This document shows, in pieces, positions 1 to 8,450 of a DNA stretch of 64,000 nt. Position 1 is the stretch's first letter. Every line of letters starts with the position of its first letter. Position numbers and translations under genes: made by a program. The notes beneath the pieces are model-generated. The model worked only from the letters and a program-made list of their open reading frames with translations, was not told where the DNA came from and ran no database searches. This DNA is from an uncultured Erysipelotrichaceae bacterium (GTDB lineage: Bacteria; Bacillota_I; Bacilli_A; Erysipelotrichales; Erysipelotrichaceae), in the NCBI GenBank assembly GCA_947569705.1, contig CANOSP010000007.1:1-64000 (forward strand), written 5' to 3'.

Positions 1-356
1 TAATTCTTCATCGGCCCCAAGATTTCATAAAGCTTTGCAAAATACTTTTTCATCGACACAAAATCATAATATTCAATTGCGTGATAAATTTCTTTCGTAT
101 ACACGTCTATGCGTTTATCCATATCGGCGCTGTAAGTAATTTTCATGCCTAACCGCTTCGCAAACAATGAATAGTTTTCTAAAAATCGGCTGACATTTCC
201 TTTTTCAACGCCTATCAATAAATTCTGCGAACAAATGTCCTTACAAAAATTACTTTGCGTCCATTTCGCCGCATTCGTTCGATTCAAATTTCTTTTTCTA
301 TTACATTTTATTGACAAACCAAACTGCTTCAATCTATTTTTTGGAATATTATTCAT
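1..356 (-). CDS. Xre-type HTH regulator, 3' end outside the window
   Basis: An open frame of 118 codons starts with ATG at 356 and runs off the left edge without a stop. A GAGGGG ribosome site lies about 9 bases upstream of the ATG. Residues 8-70 have the layout of a Cro/Xre helix-turn-helix (KRNLNRT..WTQSNFCKDICS, then a recognition-helix-like segment). The later part is helical, as in Rgg/PlcR-type regulators with TPR-like C-terminal domains. The family call comes from reading the pattern by eye; the effector is unknown. Confidence 0.6.
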   Translation of the reverse strand, partial: MNNIPKNRLKQFGLSIKCNRKRNLNRTNAAKWTQSNFCKDICSQNLLIGVEKGNVSRFLENYSLFAKRLGMKITYSADMDKRIDVYTKEIYHAIEYYDFVSMKKYFAKLYEILGPMKN

Positions 357-399
357 ACACGCATACCCCTCAAATTTCCTATTTACACTTTTCACCTGT

Positions 400-408
400 A
401 TTATACCA
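400..408 (-). promoter_or_regulatory. Extended -10 promoter of the left-edge regulator
   Basis: TGGTATAAT read on the minus strand is an extended -10 element (TATAAT at 405-400), about 45 bases upstream of the regulator ATG. The -35 region is weak. Confidence 0.45.
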
Positions 409-426
409 TTTTTCCAATATTTGTAA

Positions 427-738
427 CTTATCAATCTCGACTTTTTATAAAATTAGTACGGAATTTCAAAAATACAATATGAATTACAGATAGGTATCAT
501 ATAAAAACGTGTAAACTCATTAAACTTCCTGCTTAATCTTGACTCACAATGTTGTTTACTCAACATTCAATAATTTCAACATAACCATCTCAAGAAATTT
601 AAGATTATTAATAATGAATTGAATTCTTTTGCTGTGGATTACCTTTTATTCTAATTATGCCTTTTCAACAAATAATCTTATGATCATATTGTTTATAAGA
701 ATCATTTATAGTACAATGAAGTTGTTTGAGGTGAATAT
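427..738. other. Intergenic region with divergent promoters
   Basis: AT-rich, with no convincing reading frame on either strand. It holds the promoter of the HAD gene at its right end and the region upstream of the left-edge regulator. No RNA structure was recognised. Confidence 0.5.
689..717 (+). promoter_or_regulatory. Promoter of the HAD phosphatase gene
   Basis: TTGTTT (689-694), 17-base spacer, TACAAT (712-717), about 21 bases upstream of the start codon. Confidence 0.45.
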
Positions 739-1512
739 ATGCGAAAATTATTTTTCTTTGATATTGACGGCACATTAACAAGTGCGAAAGAATTCGGAAA
801 GATTTATGACAGCACAAGAGCTGCAATTGCACAATTGCAAGATAACGGTCATTTTGTGGCGTTGGCAACCGGCAGAGCATTATTTCGTGCGAAGGCTTTT
901 CAACAAGAGATCGGCATTAAAAATATGGTTTGCGAAGGCGGAAGCTGTATTATTTTAAATAATGAACAGATCAGTTATGAAGCCCCTGATCAAACATTAT
1001 TAAAATCGATTTACGCAGAAGCTATGAACAAGCAAGTCGGTATTGCCCTATCTTGTGAAGACTCCTTATATCGAATTGCACCAAACGGTCTTTTTCATGA
1101 ATATGCAGGTGATTTCCATGAATTTATGGAAGTCAGGATAGACCCCGATTTCCGCATCGAAAAAGCAGAACAAATAAGACGCTTGTTCATCGCTGATCCG
1201 ATGAAAAAAATGGATATGGAAAAACTTACAAAAATCGGTATCATGCACTATGGGGAAGATCAATTCATTATCATTGAACCTGATGATAAATATCGAGGAA
1301 TCCGAAAAGTATGTAATTTTCTCGGAGAAGATGAGTCTCAAATTGTCGTATTCGGAGATGGTTGGAATGATCGCAAGATGTTCAAAGCGGCACCGTTTGC
1401 GATTGCGATGGGCAACGCTGTAGAAGAAGTAAAAGCAGAAGCTGACTATATCACAGCCGACAGTGATCATGACGGTATATTTCTTGCCTGCAAGCACTTT
1501 GGTTGGATCTAA
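739..1512 (+). CDS. Cof-type HAD-superfamily hydrolase
   Basis: Probable cytosolic sugar-phosphate or phosphometabolite phosphatase of the Cof/HAD-IIB group. Motif I (FFFDIDGTL) is at residues 5-13 with the nucleophilic Asp of DxD. Motif II is around LATGR, and the C-terminal VFGDGWNDRKMF supplies the Mg-binding acids of motif IV. The 257-residue length suits a type IIB cap. GAGGTG lies 8 bases before the ATG. It appears monocistronic, followed after 56 bases by a gene with its own ribosome site. Substrate cannot be told from sequence. Confidence 0.85.
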   Translation: MRKLFFFDIDGTLTSAKEFGKIYDSTRAAIAQLQDNGHFVALATGRALFRAKAFQQEIGIKNMVCEGGSCIILNNEQISYEAPDQTLLKSIYAEAMNKQVGIALSCEDSLYRIAPNGLFHEYAGDFHEFMEVRIDPDFRIEKAEQIRRLFIADPMKKMDMEKLTKIGIMHYGEDQFIIIEPDDKYRGIRKVCNFLGEDESQIVVFGDGWNDRKMFKAAPFAIAMGNAVEEVKAEADYITADSDHDGIFLACKHFGWI

Positions 1513-1568
1513 ACATTCATTATTAAATAAACAGAATCAAATAAATATAATACAATAAGGAGAAAATT

Positions 1569-2348
1569 ATGAACGATGTACTGAAAACAATAGCGAACCG
1601 TATTTCATTACGTGTTTACAAGGATCAGCCAATTGATGAAGCTGATAAAAATGCAATTATTCAGGCTGCCATGCGTGCACCGACTGCCGGTAATCAAATG
1701 CTGTATTCTATGATTGTCATTAAAGATCAAGCAAAAAAGGAGCGCCTCAGTGAATTATGCGATCATCAAGCATTTATTGCAAAAGCACCGTTAGCAATCG
1801 TTTTTGTGGCTGATCATCATAAGTGGTTTGCCTATTATCAAAAAAATGATGTGAAACAATTTTGTAAAGATAAGGACTTTCAATTTGAAGCTCCGCAGGA
1901 AAGCGATTTACTGCTCGCTGTCCAAGATGCAATGATTGCCGCACAAAACAGTGTAATTGCGGCAGAATCACTCAATATCGGTTCCTGTTATATCGGAGAT
2001 ATTATGGAGAACGGGGAACAAGTGAAAGAATTGTTAAAATTACCGCAGTATACGATGCCGATCGGTATGCTCGTATACGGATATTATCCCGACAACTATC
2101 CTAAAATTCCTAAGAAACGCTTTAATAAAGAATTTATTGTGTTTGAAGATCAATATCAAGAACTCAATAATGCTGAAATCGATATGATGTTTGAAAATGA
2201 AGACAAAAATTATAATCCGAAAAATCCGTATCAGGCAAAGAATTTTGCTCAACAATTTTACGCCCGTAAAACCGGCGCACCCTTCAGTAAAGAAATGGCA
2301 CGAAGCGTACGCTTTTGGTTGAAACAGTGGGACGGTCGACTGCTTTAA
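1569..2348 (+). CDS. Nitroreductase-family FMN oxidoreductase
   Basis: 259 residues with the nitroreductase fold. The N-terminal segment NRISLRVYKDQPID matches the usual phosphate/FMN-binding start (R-S/R-R-x-Y). It is followed by the conserved AAMRAPTAGNQ segment and the central LLLAVQDAMIAAQN helix. It probably uses FMN and NAD(P)H to reduce nitro compounds, quinones or flavins in the cytosol. AAGGAG lies 6 bases before the ATG. The C-terminal extension rich in Asn and Lys is typical of NfsA/FRP-like clostridial members. The physiological substrate is unknown. Confidence 0.85.
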   Translation: MNDVLKTIANRISLRVYKDQPIDEADKNAIIQAAMRAPTAGNQMLYSMIVIKDQAKKERLSELCDHQAFIAKAPLAIVFVADHHKWFAYYQKNDVKQFCKDKDFQFEAPQESDLLLAVQDAMIAAQNSVIAAESLNIGSCYIGDIMENGEQVKELLKLPQYTMPIGMLVYGYYPDNYPKIPKKRFNKEFIVFEDQYQELNNAEIDMMFENEDKNYNPKNPYQAKNFAQQFYARKTGAPFSKEMARSVRFWLKQWDGRLL

Positions 2349-2498
2349 ACAATGATTGATCATTCGATAAGTCACGATTAACAATAGTCTCACAATCGTT
2401 AAATCAGACGGATAACAAATAAAACAGCGATAATCAAAACGCACTCAGATACAAACTGCCGCACGCTTTGATCATCGCCTTTTATTTTATCGATTTCA

Positions 2499-3434
2499 TC
2501 AAGAAACACTGCTGTTTTCACTTGTAATTAAGGATACCTGCAATTCCTCACATACCGCAAATATCGGTGAAAGAATGGTATAATTCAATGCGCCGCCCCA
2601 TAATAAACCTATCACATGGTGACGATATTCACCGCCCTGCATCAATACAACAGAACCACTGTCTCCGTGATCGGAAAACATCGTTTCTACATCAGCGATA
2701 ATGATCTGATCTCTTTTATCATCAGCGTCCGCATATAAATAAGCAATCTTTCCGACCGTTGTACCGGTGGTTCTGCCGCTTTTCACAACCAAATCTCCGA
2801 TATTGTTCATGGTTAAATCATAAGATCCCAGCGGTGCACCGATACCGACAATTTCGGTAGTCAAGGCTTCACTGTTATTTAACATTTGCGCAATTCCGCC
2901 GTCAACCAATTCAGAATTAACCGTTCTGCTCGCATACGCAATTAAATCTTGACTTTCATGCGACTCCGGCTGAAAAATTGATTGATCCGGTCTGGGAAAA
3001 CAATGTGCATTCGCTAATAAATAAATATCATTTTCATTATCCTGCGGTCTTATTGAACGAACAAACATCCCCAATGTACAAAATCCCCCGCTGAAGGGAC
3101 TGTTCGGCATATATATTTCAGCACCTCCGGGAACCGGTCGAAACTTATTTTGATTTTCAACAGTGCTTTGTTCTCCCTGATATGTTTGAAAATCAGGCAA
3201 TTCAACTACATCTGTAGGTATCCCGTCTAAATACGCCGGTATTCGTTCATTCTTGGGACAATCTTGATCAGGCTCTTTTTTGGTTGTAAAAACAACAATA
3301 GCCGGCTCATCGGTTGTTTTCCCATCTTTTTCTTTGAATCCGACAGCGACACAATGAACATTTTTTAATGACATCAACCAATTACAATATTTATTTTTTA
3401 CTGACTGTATCGCTTCACACTGCTTTTGATCCAT
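2499..3434 (-). CDS. Trypsin-fold (Nal1-like) serine protease or homologue
   Basis: 311 residues, no signal peptide or membrane segment, so probably cytosolic. A chymotrypsin-like triad is readable: His144 in LLANAHC, Asp178 in VDGGIAQM and Ser259 in GDSGS. A stretch of about 100 residues precedes the protease fold. The upstream in-frame ATG at 3452 is less likely, because an AGGATGTGA ribosome site sits just before the ATG at 3434. Family knowledge: proteins with this NAHC...GDSGS pattern are annotated as trypsin-like or Nal1-like; few are characterised. It stands alone, with no obvious operon partner. Activity is inferred. Confidence 0.6.
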   Translation of the reverse strand: MDQKQCEAIQSVKNKYCNWLMSLKNVHCVAVGFKEKDGKTTDEPAIVVFTTKKEPDQDCPKNERIPAYLDGIPTDVVELPDFQTYQGEQSTVENQNKFRPVPGGAEIYMPNSPFSGGFCTLGMFVRSIRPQDNENDIYLLANAHCFPRPDQSIFQPESHESQDLIAYASRTVNSELVDGGIAQMLNNSEALTTEIVGIGAPLGSYDLTMNNIGDLVVKSGRTTGTTVGKIAYLYADADDKRDQIIIADVETMFSDHGDSGSVVLMQGGEYRHHVIGLLWGGALNYTILSPIFAVCEELQVSLITSENSSVS

Positions 3435-3750
3435 TCTATCACATCCTATCATAGCTTATGCATCATATAAGAAAAGAAATGGGCATATAAATAAATAATC
3501 AAGATTCAAATCTTTTGTCACATTATGCAATCAGTCAGAATGTAACTGAAAGCATTGAGGATAGTACCGACAAAATATCCACTCTGTGTTGTACTTAATT
3601 GACTTATTTTAGTATATATTTTAAATAATTATGTCTATTCTTGCCAAATTCATTCATCCGGCAGTATAATAATAACAACAAGATAAAGTAAACGCTTTTA
3701 TTTTGTTTAAGTTACCATTGATTATGGTGCATGAGGAGGACAAAGAAAGT

Positions 3751-4221
3751 ATGAAGAAATTAATGGTTATTTTATGTGCGGGCTTATTGCTTGCAGGATG
3801 CGGAAGCAAAAAGGAAGAGGATAAGGGTACTGCTGAAAATCGTGAATCTAAAGTTTGTACACTTGAGCAATCCGGTATTAAAATGGAAATCGGTGCATCT
3901 GCAATTGATGATATTATCGACAAGTTGGATGTTACAGTAATTTTCCCATTATCTGCAATGGGTGTTGATGAAAGCTCCATTACAGATGATATAAAAGCTC
4001 AGATGGAAACAGCTGCTTTGAAACAAATCGGTGTTGATAAGGGTGAAGGTGTAGATGTAACTACTGACCTGAAAGACGGTAACCTGTCTATGAAAGTCGC
4101 AATCGATATTAACAAAGCAAGTGATGAAGCGAAGAAGATTTTAAATCTTGAAGAAGCCGGCGACAGCAAATTAAGTGACTTCGTTAAGAGTGCGGAAGCA
4201 AACGGAGCATCTTGTAAATAA
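3751..4221 (+). CDS. Small surface lipoprotein, YehR/DUF1307-like
   Basis: 156 residues. It begins with a lipoprotein signal peptide, MKKLMVILCAGLLLAGC, where LAGC is the lipobox and Cys17 the acylated residue. A charged linker follows, then a domain of about 120 residues with a SAMGVD...DIKAQ...VDVTTDLKDG layout. This resembles YehR/DUF1307 lipoproteins. A strong GAGGAGGA site at 3733-3740 fixes the ATG at 3751; the longer frame from 3703 lacks one. Cell-surface location is well supported; function is unknown. Confidence 0.75.
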   Translation: MKKLMVILCAGLLLAGCGSKKEEDKGTAENRESKVCTLEQSGIKMEIGASAIDDIIDKLDVTVIFPLSAMGVDESSITDDIKAQMETAALKQIGVDKGEGVDVTTDLKDGNLSMKVAIDINKASDEAKKILNLEEAGDSKLSDFVKSAEANGASCK

Positions 4222-4239
4222 TTACAAAAAGGATCTAAG

Positions 4240-4275
4240 GACAATATTTCCCTATCGGAGATATTGTCTTTTTTT
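4240..4275 (+). terminator. Terminator of the lipoprotein gene
   Basis: A 12-base stem with one G-T pair (GACAATATTTCC / GGAGATATTGTC), 5-base loop, followed by a run of T. Confidence 0.85.
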
Positions 4276-4327
4276 GTATCTTGTCTTATAAGAATATCGC
4301 AATCGCCGTTAAAACAGATTGTACCAC

Positions 4328-4355
4328 ATAAAAAGCTCCGAATTAACGGAACTTT
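4328..4355 (-). terminator. Terminator of the metY-metA operon
   Basis: Minus-strand stem AAGTTCCG / CGGAGCTT with loop TTAATT and a T run, about 60 bases after the metA stop. Confidence 0.75.
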
Positions 4356-4412
4356 CATGTTTATTAATTGAATAACACAATCCTGTGTTCGACAATTTCA
4401 GCTTTCCTTTAT

Positions 4413-5333
4413 TTATAACGACTCGATTTTATGTAATTCATACGGAGTCATTTGATACACATAATGAAGCCAGTTACGGTATAATAAATTCGCATGAGAT
4501 CGCCATGATAAGATCGGCTCATTATTAGGATCATCATCTTGAAAATAGTTATACGGTATATGAATCGGTTTACCTGCTTTTTTATCGCGAAAATACTCCT
4601 GTGCCAAGGTCTCTACTCCGTATTCCAGATGTCCCAAAATAAAGATTTGTCGGAAATTCTTTTTAGCACATATATTTGTGCCGGAAACAAGACTTTCGGA
4701 CAATACCTCTAATTCCTTCACATCTGCCAATGCTTTTTCATCAATACCGGTATGGCGAGAATGCGGTGTCATATGAATTTCATCAAAGCCGTTAGTCAGG
4801 AAATTATACTCATCACACAAGCGCTGCGGAAATATACCGAACATCTTTTCCGCTAACAGATGCTTTTGGATTCCGTAATGGTAATATAATCCTGCCTGCG
4901 CCCCCCAGCATATATGAAGAACGGAAAACACATGATGTTTACTCCATTCCATGATTTCACATAGCTCCTCCCAATAATCCACTTCTTCAAACGGCAGATG
5001 CTCAACAGGCGCTCCGGTTATGATTAAAGCATCATAATATTTATCCTCGAACAATGTAAAATCATCATAGAACTTGACCAAATGATCCTCACTTGTGTTT
5101 TTAGAGATATGAGAAGAAATTTTCATAAAATCAATATCAACTTGTAACGGTGATTTACTGATTAATCTTAAAATTTGGGTTTCTGTTTCTATCTTCTTCG
5201 GCATTAAATTTAAGATTGCAATTTTTAACGGACGAATGTCCTGCTTTTTAGCAATATCATCTTCCAGCGCGAAAATTTTTTCTCCTTCTAAAATTCCTTT
5301 TGCCGGAAGATCACTCGGAATATTAATCGGCAT
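4413..5333 (-). CDS. metA: Homoserine O-acetyltransferase, MetA type
   Basis: First step of methionine synthesis: acylation of homoserine in the cytosol. 306 residues, full length. The catalytic Cys142 lies in HICWGAQAG. The acyl-CoA selector residue 111 is Glu (TGAPVEHLPF). Studies of the MetA family link Glu111 to acetyl-CoA and Gly111 to succinyl-CoA, so this enzyme should make O-acetylhomoserine although databases often name it succinyltransferase. Its start codon overlaps the metY stop by one base (TAATG), so translation is probably coupled. The next enzyme, MetY, uses exactly this product. Confidence 0.93.
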   Translation of the reverse strand: MPINIPSDLPAKGILEGEKIFALEDDIAKKQDIRPLKIAILNLMPKKIETETQILRLISKSPLQVDIDFMKISSHISKNTSEDHLVKFYDDFTLFEDKYYDALIITGAPVEHLPFEEVDYWEELCEIMEWSKHHVFSVLHICWGAQAGLYYHYGIQKHLLAEKMFGIFPQRLCDEYNFLTNGFDEIHMTPHSRHTGIDEKALADVKELEVLSESLVSGTNICAKKNFRQIFILGHLEYGVETLAQEYFRDKKAGKPIHIPYNYFQDDDPNNEPILSWRSHANLLYRNWLHYVYQMTPYELHKIESL

Positions 5334-6601
5334 TATGCAATTGCCGCAAAGGCACCTTTCAAGTCTTCTAAAATATCATCGATATGCTCAATGCCGCAAG
5401 ACAAGCGAATCAGTCCCGGTGTGATACCTGCATTAGCTAACTGTTCATCGGTTAACTGACGATGAGTGGAACTGGCAGGATGTAAAACACAGGTACGAAT
5501 ATCCGCTACATGCACCTCTAAAGAAACCATTTTCAAATGATCGATAAACGCTGCTGCACGCTCTCTGCCGCCTTTTATGGAAAAGGAAATAACCCCGCTG
5601 CATCCTTTCGGCAAATATTTTTCTTTCAGCTCATGATAAGTATCATCAGCTAAACCGGGGTAATGGATGAATTCTACATCCGGTTGATCTTTTAAGTATT
5701 CCGCAACGATTTGTGCGTTGGCACAATGTTTATCCATTCTGACAGCCAGTGTTTCTAAACCGAGGTTTAACAGAAAAGCGGAATGCGCTGCCGGATAACA
5801 GCCTAAATCGCGCATTAACTGTACACGCGCTTTGGTAATATAAGCACTTTCTTTAAAGCTTTCTGTATATACGATGCCATGATAAGATGCATCAGGGGTT
5901 GTTAAGCCCGGAAATTTACCGTTATCCCAGTTGAATTTACCGCTGTCTACAATCACACCGCCCGGCTGTAACGCATGACCGTCAAGATATTTGGTCGTTG
6001 AATGTATGATAATATCCGCACCAAACTCAAACGGTCGGCATAAATACGGAGTCGCAAAGGTGTTATCCACAAGTAAAGGAACATCATGTGCATGCGCAAC
6101 CTCGGCAAACTTCTCAATATCTAATACATTCATTGCCGGATTTGCCATAATTTCACCGAACATTGCTTTTGTATTCGGTTGGAATGCTTGATTCAATTCT
6201 TCTATAGAGGCATCAGGATCCACAAAGGTAACATCAATACCAAACTTTTTTAATGTAATGGAAAATAAATTGACAGTTCCGCCGTAGATGGTGGAAGAAG
6301 TCACCAGATGATCACCGCTTTCCAATAAGTTCAATAATGCGATAAAGGTTGCGGATTGTCCTGACGTGGTACATAATGCACCGACGCCGCCTTCCAAAGC
6401 CGCTATCTTTTTCTCTACGGCATCTACTGTAGGATTGGAAATTCGTGAATACATGTGTCCTTCTGCAGTTAAATCAAACAGCTGTCCGACAAACTCCGTG
6501 GAATCGTATTTATACGTCGTGCTTTGATAAATCGGCAAGGTTCTCGGCTCTCCGTTTTTTGGCACGTAGCCTGCATGCAGGCACTTTGTTTCTACTTTCA
6601 T
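5333..6601 (-). CDS. metY: O-acetylhomoserine sulfhydrylase
   Basis: PLP enzyme of the Cys/Met metabolism family. It converts O-acetylhomoserine plus sulfide (or methanethiol) to homocysteine or methionine. 422 residues from the ATG at 6601, which has a GAGGAG site 8 bases upstream; the longer frame from 6619 adds six unlikely residues. The PLP lysine is in HSTTKYLDGH, and the family segment VDNTFATPYLCRP is present. First gene of a two-gene operon with metA, and the pair forms a complete direct-sulfhydrylation route. Confidence 0.93.
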   Translation of the reverse strand: MKVETKCLHAGYVPKNGEPRTLPIYQSTTYKYDSTEFVGQLFDLTAEGHMYSRISNPTVDAVEKKIAALEGGVGALCTTSGQSATFIALLNLLESGDHLVTSSTIYGGTVNLFSITLKKFGIDVTFVDPDASIEELNQAFQPNTKAMFGEIMANPAMNVLDIEKFAEVAHAHDVPLLVDNTFATPYLCRPFEFGADIIIHSTTKYLDGHALQPGGVIVDSGKFNWDNGKFPGLTTPDASYHGIVYTESFKESAYITKARVQLMRDLGCYPAAHSAFLLNLGLETLAVRMDKHCANAQIVAEYLKDQPDVEFIHYPGLADDTYHELKEKYLPKGCSGVISFSIKGGRERAAAFIDHLKMVSLEVHVADIRTCVLHPASSTHRQLTDEQLANAGITPGLIRLSCGIEHIDDILEDLKGAFAAIA

Positions 6602-6630
6602 AATGAAAACTCCTCTCAATTTTTAGTTAT

Positions 6631-6659
6631 ATTTTACACACTTTTTTGTTATTCTGCAA
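6631..6659 (-). promoter_or_regulatory. Promoter of metY-metA
   Basis: Minus strand TTGCAG (6659-6654), 17-base spacer, TAAAAT (6636-6631). The leader is only about 25 bases long, too short for a SAM riboswitch or T-box. Confidence 0.5.
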
Positions 6660-6705
6660 TGTCAAAATGAAAAGAGGGTTATATCATTTGGTTAATTATT
6701 ATAAT

Positions 6706-6891
6706 TCAACGCTGTTCATTCATCATATCAGCGATCATTTTTTCCAGCAATGCCTCATAAAGGCAGAAACAAGCATTTTTTATTTTATCTAACTGCTTAA
6801 GCCGATGATCATTTAAATACTAATCAGATAAAGGCAGCAAGTATTCATCTACATAATAGTACCACGGTGCGATTTGCTTAGGATTTTTTTG
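6706..6891 (-). pseudogene. Decayed reading-frame fragment
   Basis: Read on the minus strand, this stretch gives 62 codons with protein-like composition (IAPWYYYVDEYLLPLSD, then YLNDHRLKQLDKIKN, then LLEKMIADMM), interrupted by one in-frame TAG and ended by TGA. No start or ribosome site is visible. It looks like the tail of a dead gene; the family was not recognised. The rest of the 6602-7102 interval shows no open frame. Confidence 0.35.
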
Positions 6892-7102
6892 TTAATTAGG
6901 CGATCAACTATCAAAACTCCTTCGTTGACGGAACTTGAATTTTAAGAAACAAACTATCTTAACTATTAAGGTACTTTCTTTGTTTATTCCTTCACTGCAT
7001 TAAAAAGTTCTTCAACTATGTATTTTCATCTTTATGCAAAACATACCAAATATAAATCAGTTTAGACTTTCTTGACATCGAATATAGTGATTATAAACTT
7101 TT

Positions 7103-7927
7103 TCAATTCTTCTTTTTTCGATTCAGAATTTCTAATTGCTCTCCGATTCTATCCTCTATTCGTTTTTGTGAAAAGGGCAAAACCATATCCATAGCCAGAC
7201 TGAAATAAGAATCCTGTTCGAGCATGAAAAAATCAATTAATTCATCAGGCTGGCCGCTAGAATGGTAGTGGTTCAACGCTACATAATACTGATTTTTATT
7301 TTTATCCTGCACAATAAAAGGCATAATTCTACTGACTAGGCATTCTCTAAATGCTATCATTCTACCTGTTCTGCCATTGCCGTCTTGAAATGGATGTATT
7401 GTTTCATATTTAACATGAAATAATGCAATTTCTTCTATCGTGTGTCTTTTAATTACATTATATTCTTGCAATAAAGCTTGCATTTCTTTTTCCACATTCT
7501 CCGGCAATGCTGTATTTATATTACCGACAATGTTTCTTCTGTTTTTATATTCACCGATCGGGTACCCGTTAAGCATATCTTCGAAAACGCCGTATTTCAA
7601 CAAATAATGAAACTTTTTAATGATTTCTTCACTTAACGGTCTATCCAATGTTTTTAACAGATAATTGAACATCGCAAAGTGTCCGTTCGCTTCTTCCAAA
7701 TCCTTTGTTCTGACAATTTCATCACCGGGAGAAATAATACCCGTTTCAAATAATGAAGCTGTATGTTCCTCTGTCAACGTACTGCCTTCAATTCTATTGG
7801 AGTTATATGTCATTGCTCTTTGTGTTAAGCCGTAAATTCCGCTTCGGTCTCTTTTACTAAATTCTGTTTGAAATCGCTCAACCAGCAATTCCGCAAAACC
7901 TTCTTCTGATTTTATATCAAGATGCAT
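7103..7927 (-). CDS. Fic-domain protein with N-terminal inhibitory motif
   Basis: 274 residues. The Fic active-site motif HPFQDGNGRTGR is complete at residues 178-189: His is the general base, Asp182 the metal ligand and Arg186 binds phosphate. The N-terminal SNRIEG at 43-48 fits the (S/T)xxxE(G/N) inhibitory helix, which places it among class II, self-inhibited Fic enzymes. Such proteins transfer AMP (sometimes another nucleotide) to a Ser, Thr or Tyr of a target. GAGGTG precedes the ATG by 8 bases. No separate antitoxin gene is adjacent, as expected for class II. Target unknown. It lies next to the element at the rpsI 3' end. Confidence 0.88.
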   Translation of the reverse strand: MHLDIKSEEGFAELLVERFQTEFSKRDRSGIYGLTQRAMTYNSNRIEGSTLTEEHTASLFETGIISPGDEIVRTKDLEEANGHFAMFNYLLKTLDRPLSEEIIKKFHYLLKYGVFEDMLNGYPIGEYKNRRNIVGNINTALPENVEKEMQALLQEYNVIKRHTIEEIALFHVKYETIHPFQDGNGRTGRMIAFRECLVSRIMPFIVQDKNKNQYYVALNHYHSSGQPDELIDFFMLEQDSYFSLAMDMVLPFSQKRIEDRIGEQLEILNRKKKN

Positions 7928-8266
7928 ATTTTTTTCACCTCTTTTACTTATATCTCATATTTTAACATGATAGCTGTCTGTATGCACAACATTTTTAATG
8001 AAAACAGCAGGAGGTTCGATTACCTCAAATCGTCTAACTATATACATTAATGTAGGGCAGAATATTCTCCGTAATTATTTTCAATTCATCCTTAACAACA
8101 GCACGTCAATATTCTTTAAAAGTCTGTTATTCAAATATCTTACAACATTTTTCAAAGCTTTAGCAATAATTATATCTATTCATTTACTGACTCTTCATTG
8201 TAAAAAAGTATGTTTCCTATAAGTAGTTGCTTCTTTCATTAAAATTATGCCGTTAAATCGACAAGA
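7928..8266. other. Intergenic region without a supported gene
   Basis: Very AT-rich. A short plus-strand frame at 7998-8222 has no ribosome site and a Phe/Ile/Leu-rich composition typical of chance. Nothing convincing was seen on either strand. Confidence 0.5.
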
Positions 8267-8342
8267 GACGCATTCAAACTTCACGCAAAATATAAACACT
8301 TCTTTAATCTTCTCATAGAAACGATAAACGTTTAGAGAACTG
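8267..8342 (-). repeat. Diverged second copy of the rpsI 3' end and terminator (possible att site)
   Basis: On the minus strand this reads CAGTTCTCTAAACGT, coding QFSKR like the last five codons of rpsI but with a synonymous difference. A sequence that parallels the rpsI terminator region at 9928-9990 follows (GAAGTGTTTATATTT...AAGTTTGAATGCGTC against GAAGTATTTAGACTT...AAGTTTGGATGCTTC). Similarity stops abruptly upstream of the QFSKR codons. Tyrosine-integrase elements are known to insert at the 3' ends of ribosomal genes including rpsI, so this may be the far attachment site, with the near one inside rpsI. Confidence 0.6.
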
Positions 8343-8450
8343 TATAACACAATAAAACAAAGATTTTAAAGCAGTTTTATTGCATAATTGTTGCTTTGCC
8401 AAAACTTTTCAGAACAACTCAAATAATTTGAAAAAATAATCTAATTAGAA

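Noticed and set aside
1066-1497. Minus-strand frame of 143 codons
   Set aside because: Antisense to the well-supported HAD gene, no ribosome site.
6602-6660. Possible SAM riboswitch or T-box before metY
   Set aside because: Promoter-to-start distance is only about 35 bases and no aptamer blocks are present.
7998-8222. Plus-strand frame of 74 codons
   Set aside because: No ribosome site, hydrophobic A/T-driven composition, and no counterpart in any known family I recognise.
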